From a virus: 64,000 bases of DNA. The notes under the pieces are model-generated. The model ran no database searches. It was not told where the DNA came from and saw only the letters and a program-made list of their open reading frames with translations. The stretch covers positions 1-64,000 of the IMG/VR virus record IMGVR_UViG_3300006810_000041. One strand, 5' to 3'. Below are positions 1 to 7,514 of this stretch, piece by piece; positions within the stretch are counted from its first letter, which is position 1, and the number at the start of each line of letters is the position of its first letter. Made by a program: the position numbers and the translations under genes.

Positions 1-110
1 TAATTCCATCTAAATTTGCAACTTCACCTGAACAAATGGTACAAGAGCAGAATCTTAAGTATGTAGCTCGCAGTAGAGCAAAAAAAGAATTATATTATTT
101 AAACCTATAA
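1..110 (+). CDS. 3' end of an unidentified protein (partial)
   Basis: An open frame enters from the left edge (first full codon at 3) and ends in TAA at 108-110, giving 35 residues rich in Lys, Arg and Gln and ending KKELYYLNL. It stops 2 nt before the ATG of the next gene and lies on the same strand, so it probably belongs to the same operon. There is too little sequence to assign a family. Confidence 0.6.
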   Translation, partial: IPSKFATSPEQMVQEQNLKYVARSRAKKELYYLNL

Positions 111-112
111 AT

Positions 113-307
113 ATGGAAAACACAAAAGAATTTTTACAAGAAACTAGAGAGCTTTTATTAAAGCTTTCTCATAACATTGATGAATTAGTGAATAAACATA
201 ATTTGAGCATATCTCTTGAGGTTGGGTCACAAGCAAAGACTGTAAACTTCAATGATGTAACAACTTTTGAAGTCACTATGAAAGCAAGCCAAAATATTGA
301 ACTATGA
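113..307 (+). CDS. Hypothetical 64-aa protein, helical N-terminal half
   Basis: Small acidic protein. Residues 1-30 look like an amphipathic helix (heptad-spaced Leu in ETRELLLKLSHNIDEL), and the C-terminal half has short beta-like segments. The ATG at 113 follows an AT-rich leader, and the stop overlaps the next ATG by 4 nt (ATGA), which suggests translational coupling. I do not recognise the family. Its position ahead of the chaperonin and nucleotide genes suggests an accessory gene of the early or middle operon. Confidence 0.6.
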   Translation: MENTKEFLQETRELLLKLSHNIDELVNKHNLSISLEVGSQAKTVNFNDVTTFEVTMKASQNIEL

Positions 308-543
308 AAATAGGAATTATGATTATAACACTTTTAAGTATGCTGCTCATGGCGTATATCATAGAAGGTAAGACCTTTTGTGATGGTTGGAAAGATGGGT
401 ACATTAATGGTTACTGTTATAAAGATTATAACTGTGAAACACCAAATGTACCTGTCTGTCCAAATTCAAGAGCAGGAGAGAATACCTATTCAGATGGGTA
501 TAATATGGGATTTGAAAAAGGTAGAGAAAAATCAGATGAATAA
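304..543 (+). CDS. Small exported or membrane-anchored protein with Cys and DGY motifs
   Basis: This 79-aa protein begins with a hydrophobic segment at about residues 4-20 (GIMIITLLSMLLMAYII), consistent with a signal peptide or anchor. The remainder has four Cys and two similar DGY-type motifs (CDGWKDGYINGYCY and YSDGYNMGFEKGRE), possibly a short internal repeat. The ATG overlaps the previous stop and the end overlaps the next start by 8 nt, so it is tightly coupled. Disulphide-stabilised periplasmic location is an inference; the function is unknown. Confidence 0.6.
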   Translation: MKIGIMIITLLSMLLMAYIIEGKTFCDGWKDGYINGYCYKDYNCETPNVPVCPNSRAGENTYSDGYNMGFEKGREKSDE

Positions 544-727
544 AGATTTTCTAATTACAGTAGAGGCTCAAGGGTATTTTGACCATGTGCCTGTTTTCAC
601 CCATAGAATATTGGGAAAAACAAAAGAATATGCTGAAGGAGTAAGAGATGGATTAAAGTTAGCCTATTCAAGAAATCAAGTTTTTTTAGAAGAAATTAAA
701 ATAGTAAAAGATGAATGTAATACATAA
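536..727 (+). CDS. Hypothetical 63-aa protein
   Basis: The frame is open from 380, but the upstream part lies inside the preceding gene and reads as unnatural sequence. ATG at 536 gives a sensible 63-aa protein beginning MNKDFLITVEAQG, overlapping the previous gene by 8 nt. It includes a segment EYAEGVRDGLKLAYSRN that resembles an amphipathic helix after a beta-rich start. It overlaps the GroES start by 17 nt. No family is recognised. Confidence 0.6.
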   Translation: MNKDFLITVEAQGYFDHVPVFTHRILGKTKEYAEGVRDGLKLAYSRNQVFLEEIKIVKDECNT

Positions 728-974
728 AAATGTATTAGTAGAATTATCTGATGAAACCTCAAAATCAGGAGTATATGTTCCTGAGGAAGATAAAGAAAAC
801 ACTTTAGAGGGTACAGTTATCCAATGTGGAGAAGCTGTACCTGAAAAAGCAAGAGTTCTACTAGAAAATAAGCCCACCATTAAATATAAGAAGTTTTTTG
901 ATGGTGAAGAGATGAGTATTAAAGGTAAAAAATACATAGTGATGAACTATGAAAGTATATTATTAATATTATGA
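711..974 (+). CDS. groES: GroES-like co-chaperonin (10 kDa)
   Basis: An 87-aa protein with the GroES layout: beta strand VIHKNVLVEL, then the mobile-loop region SDETSKSGVYVPEEDKENTLEG (cellular pattern: TxSGIxLPxxxxExPxxG), a central VIQCGEAV strand matching the VxAVGxG region, and a C-terminal YIVMNYESILLIL matching the DILAxI end. The family's role is to form a seven-subunit lid on the GroEL ring that encloses folding clients in the cytoplasm. It is slightly shorter than the usual 95-97 aa; the roof loop appears reduced. The stop overlaps the GroEL ATG (ATGA, 971-974), so a 1:1 coupled pair is likely. A matched phage-encoded pair suggests the clients are phage proteins such as the capsid subunit (inference). 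Confidence 0.82.
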   Translation: MNVIHKNVLVELSDETSKSGVYVPEEDKENTLEGTVIQCGEAVPEKARVLLENKPTIKYKKFFDGEEMSIKGKKYIVMNYESILLIL

Positions 975-2587
975 CAGAAAAAATAGTAAAAGAAGATGAT
1001 TTCAGAGAAGGAATCAGTAGAGGGATAAATGACTTAGCTAATGCAGTTAAAGATACATTAGGTCCTATGGGTAACACTGTTGCAATAAAGAATGTATTTG
1101 GTGAAATAATTGTAACCAAAGATGGAGTAAGTGTTGCAGAAGAGATTGTTTTTGACCCTAATACTATTGAAAGTATTGGTGCAGAATTAGTTAAAAATGT
1201 AGCCTTAAAAGCTAATAATTTAGCTGGTGATGGGACTACTACTGCAACTGTATTTGCTCAAGCTCTGTATAATGCAGGGAAAAGACAATTAGCTCTAGGA
1301 GTAGCTCCTGCAGAATTTATTAGAGGGATAAAAATTGCAATGGTAGATGTTTTAAAGTATGTTAATGAAAGGTCTAAAGACGTGGAATTAAATACTGAAG
1401 AACTAAAATCTGTTGCATTAATTTCTTCTAATGGAGATGAAGTTTTAGCTGAAACAATTACAAATATTTATAATGAATTGGGTGTTAATGGAGTAATATC
1501 TATTACTGAAGGTAGTGGAATGCAGACAACTCAAAATATTATTCAAGGTATGCAATTTGATAGGGGATATATTTCTCCTTATTCAGTTACAGACAAAACC
1601 AGGATGAAAACAGAGTTTGACACTCCTCTTATTTTACTTTTTGATGGAGTGGTATCTCAATTTAAACAAGTATTTGCTGCTGTTGAAGCTGCTGGGCAGA
1701 AAAACAGACCATTGATTATTGTTGCTGAAGACGTAAAAGACAGTGCACTGAGAGGTTTAGTAGTAAACCACATTCAAGGTAATGTAGTTTCTGCAATTGT
1801 TCAGTCTCCTGGCTATGGTAATAAGAGAGTTGAAAGACTTCATGACATGGCTGCTCTATTTGGAGCTAAAGTGGTAAGTAAAGATACTCAACCTGAAGAT
1901 TTTGACCCAAGTTGGTTAGGAGAAATGGAAAGAGCTGAAATTACTGCAAAAGATACTGCATTTATTGGTGGTTTTGGAACAGAAGAAGCTATTGCTGAAA
2001 GAGAAGCATTTATTAAATCTCAGCTTGAGCACTTTAAAGGTAATAAGTATGAGGTTGATATCTTGAATGAAAGATTAGGAAAACTCACTAGTGGTGTAGC
2101 TGTTCTTAAAATTGGAGCTATGTCTAAAGAAGAAGGTAAGGAATTATTTGATAGAGCTGAAGATTGTAAATATGCAGTTAAAGCAGCTCTTCAAGAAGGA
2201 ATTATCAATGGAGGTGGTACTGAATTGCTTGCAGCTAGTAATCATTTAAGAGGTAAAAAGTTTAAGCCAGCAATAAGTGAAGACTTAATAGCTGGATACA
2301 ACACTCTCTTAAATGTAGTTAAAGCACCTTTTAGACAAATTATTGTAAATGCAGGATTAATACCTGAAGTAATTGAATTAGGTATAGAGTCAAGACCTGA
2401 AGGAACAGGATATGATGTTAAAAATAGAGAGTTTGTTGACTCAATGATGGAAGCAGGAATTATAGACCCTTATAAAGTAGTGAGAATTGCTTTAGAAAGT
2501 TCAGTTTCTATTGTTTGTACATTACTTTCAAGTAACTATGCTATTATCAACAAAGATGATGTGACAGTAGCAAATTATACAAATTAG
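971..2587 (+). CDS. groEL: GroEL-like chaperonin (60 kDa)
   Basis: 538 aa, collinear with bacterial GroEL. The ATP site is intact: LGPMGNTV (30-37) replaces LGPKGRNV, TKDGVSVAEE (49-58) matches TKDGVTVAKE, GDGTT lies at 86-90 with catalytic Asp87, GGG at 414-416, and the second catalytic Asp is D398 in RAED. The apical domain (about 190-375) is present but diverged. The C-terminus ends in DVTVANYTN without the Gly-Gly-Met tail that lines the cavity of cellular GroEL. The protein should form ATP-driven folding rings with the co-chaperonin encoded just upstream. It ends in TAG, directly followed by the next ATG. Group I chaperonin identity is firm; the client set is unknown. Confidence 0.93.
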   Translation: MTEKIVKEDDFREGISRGINDLANAVKDTLGPMGNTVAIKNVFGEIIVTKDGVSVAEEIVFDPNTIESIGAELVKNVALKANNLAGDGTTTATVFAQALYNAGKRQLALGVAPAEFIRGIKIAMVDVLKYVNERSKDVELNTEELKSVALISSNGDEVLAETITNIYNELGVNGVISITEGSGMQTTQNIIQGMQFDRGYISPYSVTDKTRMKTEFDTPLILLFDGVVSQFKQVFAAVEAAGQKNRPLIIVAEDVKDSALRGLVVNHIQGNVVSAIVQSPGYGNKRVERLHDMAALFGAKVVSKDTQPEDFDPSWLGEMERAEITAKDTAFIGGFGTEEAIAEREAFIKSQLEHFKGNKYEVDILNERLGKLTSGVAVLKIGAMSKEEGKELFDRAEDCKYAVKAALQEGIINGGGTELLAASNHLRGKKFKPAISEDLIAGYNTLLNVVKAPFRQIIVNAGLIPEVIELGIESRPEGTGYDVKNREFVDSMMEAGIIDPYKVVRIALESSVSIVCTLLSSNYAIINKDDVTVANYTN

Positions 2588-3103
2588 ATGAAAGAAAATT
2601 TATTTATGCCAAACAGTATTAAAACGTATTCAGGTGTCTATTTTGATTATCTCAAAATGGACCCTGATACAATTGATATTAATGATATAGCTCATGCTTT
2701 AAGCCTAATCCCAAGATGGTTAGGACATACTGCTAATCTATATTCAGTGGCACAACATTGTTGTTGGTGTCATGATTATTATATCGAAATTGCTGAAGAT
2801 GAGAGACTAGAAAGACTCATGCATGATGCAACTGAAGCTTATCTTGGAGATTGCCCATCACCTTTAAAAAAGTTATTACCTGGGTATAAAGACCTTGAAA
2901 ACAAATTAAGTAAGGTGTTAGCCCAAAAATATGGTTACAATTATCCTTATTCTTCTGCCACAAAGTTTATAGATTTACAAGCTCTACATTATGAGTGGGA
3001 ATTTATTAGACTGAATGATGGAGAAATTGATTGTTGGACATCTGAGAAAGCAGAAGCAGAGTTTTTAATGAGGTTTTCAAACCTAAAAAAACATATAAAT
3101 TAA
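2588..3103 (+). CDS. HD-domain phosphohydrolase (YfbR-like nucleotidase)
   Basis: 171 aa with the YfbR/phage HD-hydrolase signature: TYSG at the N-terminus, DINDIAHALS (30-39), YSVAQH (52-57), the HD pair H79-D80 in LMHDATEAYLGD followed by CPSPLK, and a late Asp (D129 in KFIDLQALHYEW). Family members bind a divalent metal and remove phosphate from deoxynucleoside monophosphates or related nucleotides. The nucleotide context (reductase and dUTPase follow) supports dNTP pool adjustment. The first ATG directly follows the GroEL stop; a second ATG at 2606 (MPNSIKTYSG) fits relatives better and may be the true start. Substrate cannot be told from sequence. Confidence 0.8.
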   Translation: MKENLFMPNSIKTYSGVYFDYLKMDPDTIDINDIAHALSLIPRWLGHTANLYSVAQHCCWCHDYYIEIAEDERLERLMHDATEAYLGDCPSPLKKLLPGYKDLENKLSKVLAQKYGYNYPYSSATKFIDLQALHYEWEFIRLNDGEIDCWTSEKAEAEFLMRFSNLKKHIN

Positions 3104-3112
3104 CTTAAATTA

Positions 3113-5080
3113 ATGAAAAATGAAATAAATACGCAAAAAATATTATCAGACGTAGTAGTTTATACTAAATATGCAAAATATCTGCCTGAGGTGAATAGAA
3201 GAGAAACCTGGACAGAAGTCGTAGATAGATACTTAACAATGATGATAAAAAGATACCCTGATTTAAAAGATGAAATTATTTTAAATGGAGCATATCTTCA
3301 CAGTAAAAAAGTATTACCTTCTATGAGGGCTTTGCAATTTGCAGGACCAGCAATGGAAAAGAATGAAGCTAGAGGATATAATTGTTCATATTTACCTATT
3401 GATGATTATAGAGCTTTTAGTGAATTAATGTTTTTACTACTTGGTGGAACTGGAGTAGGATACTCTGTTCAAAAACACCATGTTGAAAGACTGCCTGAGA
3501 TTACAAAGCCTACTAAAAAAGCTAAGTTCTTAATAGGAGATTCTATTGAAGGATGGTCTGATGCCATAAAACAATTAATGAAAGCTTATTTTGGAAAAAC
3601 AAAAGTAGCTCCAAGATTTGATTATTCAGATATTAGAGAGAAAGGAGCAAGACTTGTTACTGCTGGTGGTAGGGCTCCTGGTCCTGAACCTTTAAAAATT
3701 GCATTAGTGAAAATTGAGTCAATTTTAGCTGACAAAGAGAATGGTAGTCAACTATCAACTTTTGAGGTACATAGAATCTGTTGCTTGATTGCTGATGCTG
3801 TTCTTGCTGGAGGAATTCGTAGAGCTGCATTAATTGCTCTATTCTCAATGGATGACAAAGTAATGGCAACTGCTAAACATGGTAGTTGGTGGGAACTTCA
3901 TCCAGAATTAGGAAGAGCTAATAACTCTGCAGTTATCCTAAGAAATAGGGTTAAAAAAGCAGAATTTGATGCTTTATGGCAAATGGTTGTTGATTCCAAC
4001 TCTGGAGAACCAGGTATCTATTTCACCAATGACCCTGAATATGGGACTAATCCTTGTTGTGAGATATCTTTGAGACCTTTTACTTTCTGTAATTTAACAG
4101 AAATAAATGCTGGGACTCTTGGAGATATGAGTTGTGCTGATGATGAAGATATAGACCTATTAGTTAGAACAGGATACATGGATAACTATTATGAAAATGG
4201 AGGTCCTTTTTCAAATGTGTTAGCTCAAGCTGATTTAGAAGATAGAGCTAGAGTTGCAGGATTCTTCGGAACTTTGCAAGCTGGTATCACTGATTTTCAC
4301 TATCTTAGAAATATTTGGAAGACAAATACAGAGAAAGATGCTTTGATTGGTATTGGAATTACAGGAGTTGCAGATGGAAATCTTGAAGGGTTGGATATGG
4401 AAAAAGCTGCTGAGATAGGAATGGAAGAGAACCACAGAGTTGCTCAAGAAATTGGTATCAGAAGTGCAGCAAGAAATACAACTATTAAGCCCTCAGGAAC
4501 AACTTCTTGTGTTGTAGGTACAGCCTCTGGAATTCATGCATGGCATGGACCTAAATATATTAGGAATATTCAATGTAAAATTGGAGATGACCTTCATACT
4601 TTTATGTCTATACACCATCCTGAATTAATACAGAATATGGAGTACCAACTTGATAGTGCAGTTATTGGAATACCTCAAATAGCACCTGAAGAGGCTATAT
4701 TGAGAGACAATGAAACTGCTCTTACATTTCTTGAAAGAATCAAAGATATGAACCTCAATTGGGTACATAGTGGACACAGAAGAGGACCAAATACAAATAA
4801 TGTTTCTGCTACTGTCTCTGTAAAAGAGGATGAATGGGAAGTTGTTGGTGAATGGATGTGGAAAAATAAAAACAGTTTTAATGGTTTATCAGTCTTACCT
4901 TTTGATGGAGGAACATATAAAAATGAACCTTTTGAAACAGTTGATGATGAAGTTTTCAATAGAAAATTAAAATACATTAAAGAAAACAAGATTGATTTGA
5001 CCCTAATTGTTGAGGAGGAAGACAACACAGTAGTTAACGAGACTGTTGCTTGTGCTGGTGGCTCATGTGAAATCATATAA
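3113..5080 (+). CDS. nrdJ: Adenosylcobalamin-dependent (class II) ribonucleotide reductase
   Basis: 655 aa resembling the monomeric B12-dependent ribonucleoside triphosphate reductases. Seen: active-site Cys91 in GYNCSYL; the loop NPCCEI with radical Cys315 and Glu317 (N-x-C-x-E); partner Cys326 in FCNL; TIKPSGTTS phosphate-binding loop before GTASGIHAWHGP; and a C-terminal redox pair C647-x4-C652 that would shuttle electrons from thioredoxin. The enzyme reduces ribonucleotides to deoxynucleotides using a 5'-deoxyadenosyl radical, without oxygen and without a second subunit. It is somewhat shorter than the roughly 740-aa family type. It sits between the HD hydrolase and the dUTPase, forming a dNTP supply set. 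It implies that the host takes up or makes cobalamin. Confidence 0.88.
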   Translation: MKNEINTQKILSDVVVYTKYAKYLPEVNRRETWTEVVDRYLTMMIKRYPDLKDEIILNGAYLHSKKVLPSMRALQFAGPAMEKNEARGYNCSYLPIDDYRAFSELMFLLLGGTGVGYSVQKHHVERLPEITKPTKKAKFLIGDSIEGWSDAIKQLMKAYFGKTKVAPRFDYSDIREKGARLVTAGGRAPGPEPLKIALVKIESILADKENGSQLSTFEVHRICCLIADAVLAGGIRRAALIALFSMDDKVMATAKHGSWWELHPELGRANNSAVILRNRVKKAEFDALWQMVVDSNSGEPGIYFTNDPEYGTNPCCEISLRPFTFCNLTEINAGTLGDMSCADDEDIDLLVRTGYMDNYYENGGPFSNVLAQADLEDRARVAGFFGTLQAGITDFHYLRNIWKTNTEKDALIGIGITGVADGNLEGLDMEKAAEIGMEENHRVAQEIGIRSAARNTTIKPSGTTSCVVGTASGIHAWHGPKYIRNIQCKIGDDLHTFMSIHHPELIQNMEYQLDSAVIGIPQIAPEEAILRDNETALTFLERIKDMNLNWVHSGHRRGPNTNNVSATVSVKEDEWEVVGEWMWKNKNSFNGLSVLPFDGGTYKNEPFETVDDEVFNRKLKYIKENKIDLTLIVEEEDNTVVNETVACAGGSCEII

Positions 5081-5082
5081 CT

Positions 5083-5340
5083 ATGGAAGTAAATGGAATA
5101 GAATGGAGACTTGTAAAAAAGGTCACTGAACCATCAGAAGAAATTACTGATACTAATAATAGGTCATTTGAATTTGATGATTTAGAAGTCAGTAAAGAAC
5201 ACGAACTTCATATCCCTATATTCCAACAAGAACTAGAGGATAAGGATATTGAAATTTTTGCTATGAGAGGACACCAATTCATGACAGATGATGGTGTATA
5301 TCGTATAGTCAAAAAGATTAATGATACTCAGTATGATTAA
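5083..5340 (+). CDS. Hypothetical 85-aa acidic protein
   Basis: Starts 2 nt after the reductase stop. The protein is acidic with a mixed alpha/beta pattern (MEVNGIEWRLVKKV start, AMRGHQFMTDDGVYRIVKKI near the end). No catalytic motif is evident. Tight linkage to the reductase suggests co-expression and perhaps a nucleotide-metabolism accessory role, but this rests on position only. Confidence 0.6.
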   Translation: MEVNGIEWRLVKKVTEPSEEITDTNNRSFEFDDLEVSKEHELHIPIFQQELEDKDIEIFAMRGHQFMTDDGVYRIVKKINDTQYD

Positions 5341-5413
5341 TGTAGTTTTTTCGTATATGGGAATGGAAGATTGGCTTTATTCTCTTTACATAACAGAAAT
5401 AAATAATAAATGA
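5333..5413 (+). CDS. Possible 26-aa micro-ORF bridging to the dUTPase
   Basis: ATG at 5333 overlaps the end of the 85-aa gene by 8 nt, reads 26 codons (MINVVFSYMGMEDWLYSLYI, then TEINNK) and ends in TGA at 5411-5413, overlapping the dUTPase ATG as ATGA. It fills exactly the only gap of about 70 bp in an otherwise close-packed operon. It may be a real tiny gene, a coupling leader for the dUTPase, or the remnant of a lost gene. Confidence 0.4.
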   Translation: MINVVFSYMGMEDWLYSLYITEINNK

Positions 5414-5958
5414 TGATAAAATTCTTAATAGAAGAAGGAGCAGACCAACCTAAATATTATTCAGAAAAAGCCTCAGGAATGGATGTTACAGCATTTAAAA
5501 TCTTGAAGGTCTTTAGAGGAGATAGAGAAATTGAGCCTGAAAATTTAAAAAAAGTACAAGAAGGATTTAATGAAAGAGGATACATAAAACTCAGGTCATT
5601 AGAAAGAATTCTTTTTGGAACAGGAATAAAAGCAATTTTACCTGAAAACACTGAACTACAAGTTAGAGCCAGAAGTGGAATGTCTTTAAAACGAGGACTT
5701 TCTGTACTTAATGGACCAGGAACAGTAGATGAAGACTATCAGGGAGAAATTGGAATTATATTATACAATTCTACACCTTTCTTAAATAAAGTAGAAAAAG
5801 GTGAAAGGATTGCACAACTAGTTCCTGCAATAGTTACTAGACCTGATATAGAATTTATTTGGGAAAATAGTCCAATTGACCAACAGAGTTATATCCTAGG
5901 ACATGACCCTTGTAAGGATGTTAGAGGAGAAGATGGCTTTGGTAGTACAGACTCTTAA
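5410..5958 (+). CDS. dut: dUTPase (deoxyuridine 5'-triphosphate nucleotidohydrolase)
   Basis: 182 aa with all five trimeric dUTPase motifs: I ASGMDV (21-26), II RARSGMS (86-92), III GTVDEDYQGE (104-113, including the catalytic Asp region), IV GERIAQLV (131-138) and V RGEDGFGSTDS (172-182, the Phe-bearing lid over the uracil). It converts dUTP to dUMP and pyrophosphate, preventing uracil incorporation and feeding dTMP synthesis. It is longer than the usual 140-150 aa, with insertions at about 32-68 and 142-170. Two in-frame ATG codons stand at 5410 and 5413; the first overlaps the upstream micro-ORF stop. Confidence 0.93.
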   Translation: MMIKFLIEEGADQPKYYSEKASGMDVTAFKILKVFRGDREIEPENLKKVQEGFNERGYIKLRSLERILFGTGIKAILPENTELQVRARSGMSLKRGLSVLNGPGTVDEDYQGEIGIILYNSTPFLNKVEKGERIAQLVPAIVTRPDIEFIWENSPIDQQSYILGHDPCKDVRGEDGFGSTDS

Positions 5959-5998
5959 AGACAAAAACATTTTTTAATATAAATATAAATTATATAAA

Positions 5999-6235
5999 AT
6001 GAGCAAATTTTATGTAGCTAATATCGACTTATTCGAGTATTTAGTAGAATTAGGTTTAACTTTCCATGATAGAGAGGATGAAGATGTGAAATATTTCACT
6101 GACCATTTAACAGGAAAACAAATTAAACTTAACTATCGAAATAACTTAGTGGTTTTTATAGGTGCTAATGGTAGGACAGTAGAGTTTTCTTCTGCCTACA
6201 CTAATAATCAAATAGATACATTTTTAAATGATTAA
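5999..6235 (+). CDS. Hypothetical 78-aa protein
   Basis: Follows the dUTPase after a 40-nt AT-rich spacer and precedes a clear terminator, so it is the last gene of this transcription unit. The sequence alternates polar and hydrophobic residues (LIDLFEYLVEL-like helix, then KLNYRNNLVVFIGANGRTVEF strands), suggesting a small alpha/beta fold. No family is recognised. Confidence 0.6.
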   Translation: MSKFYVANIDLFEYLVELGLTFHDREDEDVKYFTDHLTGKQIKLNYRNNLVVFIGANGRTVEFSSAYTNNQIDTFLND

Positions 6236-6249
6236 AATGTAATAAACAG

Positions 6250-6287
6250 AAAGTTCTTTGTCTATGATTAGGCAAAGAACTTTTCTT
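6250..6287 (+). terminator. Rho-independent terminator
   Basis: Arms AAAGTTCTTTGTC (6250-6262) and GGCAAAGAACTTT (6271-6283) pair over 13 bp with one G-U, around an 8-nt loop, followed by TTCTT. It lies 14 nt after the stop of the 78-aa gene and ends the metabolic operon. Confidence 0.85.
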
Positions 6288-6300
6288 AATAAAAATAAAA

Positions 6301-7026
6301 ATGAGTATAAATAAAAATAAAACATTCAGAGTTCTTAAAGATGTAGTTTTAGTTGCTGCTTTAATTTTAGTAGCCACCCTATATTTTAATGAGAAAAATT
6401 TAAGAGCAGAACAGGAAACACTAATTGAAGGAAGTTTAGCTGAATTACAAGTTTGGAAGAATAAAGATGGAGAAAATGTAGCTAAGATTCAAGTCTTAGA
6501 AACAAGCAATGCTAAGACCTTTTTAGCTTTAGAATCTCAAAACGAAGCTATTCAACAATTACAAAGATTAGTAAAAGAGAATAGGAAGCTTTTTAAGGAC
6601 TCAAATGGGACTGCTGGAGTAATCACATCAGAGACAGATATAAATGCAGGAGGTGTTACAGAAGTAACTGAGGATGTAGATAACGACCCAATATACAGTG
6701 CAACTATTGAAGACAAATGGTATAAGATAAATAGTAGAGCTACAAAAGATTCTACAACTATATCTTTAAAAACATATCATAATCTTAGTATAGTTGTTGG
6801 CTCAGAAAGTCAGGGATTTTTTAAGAAAAAGAAAACTTTTGCAACAGCTAAAGATGCAAATCCTTATTCAAATATTACAGACATGAGAATATACAATGTA
6901 ACTCAAAAACAGAAAAATTTCATTGTAGGTCCTTATGTTGGGTATGGGTTGACAAAAGTAGGAAACACAATAAACACTGGATTTCAAGTAGGAATTGGTG
7001 TAACATATAAATTAATAGAATTTTAA
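6301..7026 (+). CDS. Membrane-anchored protein with coiled coil and C-terminal beta segment
   Basis: 241 aa. A single hydrophobic helix lies at about residues 12-29 (LKDVVLVAALILVATLYF) after a basic N-terminus. A helical, Gln/Glu-rich region follows (35-95), then a polar linker, then a beta-rich C-terminal part ending with alternating hydrophobic residues (GPYVGYGL ... FQVGIGVTYKLIEF) reminiscent of an outer-membrane beta-strand ending. This layout, inner-membrane anchor plus extended periplasmic part, is seen in spanin-like lysis proteins of phages infecting Gram-negative hosts; that role is inference only. The gene follows a terminator, so it needs its own promoter, but I found no clear one. 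Confidence 0.65.
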   Translation: MSINKNKTFRVLKDVVLVAALILVATLYFNEKNLRAEQETLIEGSLAELQVWKNKDGENVAKIQVLETSNAKTFLALESQNEAIQQLQRLVKENRKLFKDSNGTAGVITSETDINAGGVTEVTEDVDNDPIYSATIEDKWYKINSRATKDSTTISLKTYHNLSIVVGSESQGFFKKKKTFATAKDANPYSNITDMRIYNVTQKQKNFIVGPYVGYGLTKVGNTINTGFQVGIGVTYKLIEF

Positions 7027-7464
7027 ATGGGAAAAATAAAACAAATACTTATAAAGACAAAAGATAGAATTAAAGACCTATTAATTGAGATGAAGCCAGA
7101 GATGGAGAAAGAAATAGAATTGGCATATAAGGACAATTTCAATGAATGGTTTGGTATGTTGTTTCAATTAGATAAATTTGATTTAAGACCTGGGCTTATA
7201 GATATCAATAACATTAAGATGTCTAAATCAAAATTAAAAGAAGCTCAATCAGAAATGCTTTTATATGAAAATTTAAGAGATTTACATTATATTAGTATGG
7301 TTCAAATTGGACAAGAGTATCATTTAATTGATGGATACCACAGAGTAATAAAAGCCAGAAAAGCAAATATAGACGTTCTTAAAGCTACTATATGGACTAA
7401 AGTGGAACACAATGACCATAAAAATGTTCCAAAGATAAGGGGATTAATTATGGATAATATATAA
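7027..7464 (+). CDS. ParB/sulfiredoxin-fold protein
   Basis: 145 aa. The segment YHLIDGYHRVIKARKANI (98-115) contains the D-G-x-H-R box (D102, G103, H105, R106) of the ParB N-terminal/Srx fold, which binds nucleotide (CTP in ParB, ATP in sulfiredoxin) or acts as a nuclease in some phage proteins. The N-terminal 60 residues are basic and helical. There is no obvious helix-turn-helix DNA-binding domain, so it is not a full ParB. It begins directly after the previous stop and is the last plus-strand gene before the convergent terminator. Exact activity is unknown. Confidence 0.65.
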   Translation: MGKIKQILIKTKDRIKDLLIEMKPEMEKEIELAYKDNFNEWFGMLFQLDKFDLRPGLIDINNIKMSKSKLKEAQSEMLLYENLRDLHYISMVQIGQEYHLIDGYHRVIKARKANIDVLKATIWTKVEHNDHKNVPKIRGLIMDNI

Positions 7465-7466
7465 AA

Positions 7467-7493
7467 AAAGAGAGTTAAAATTTAACTCTCTTT
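7467..7493. terminator. Bidirectional terminator between convergent operons
   Basis: A near-perfect palindrome, AAAGAGAGTTAAA/A/TTTAACTCTCTTT, is flanked by an A-run on the left and a T-rich run on the right, so it can stop transcription in both directions. It lies between the plus-strand stop at 7464 and the minus-strand stop at 7515. Confidence 0.85.
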
Positions 7494-7514
7494 CTTTTTG
7501 TCTGCATACTGAAT

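Noticed and set aside
380-535. Upstream extension of the 63-aa gene
   Set aside because: It lies wholly inside the 79-aa gene in another frame and has unnatural composition (many Met, Ile, Lys). ATG at 536 is the better start.
7027-7464. Plasmid-type ParB partition protein
   Set aside because: Only the Srx-like box is present; there is no DNA-binding domain, no ParA neighbour and no parS-like site noticed.
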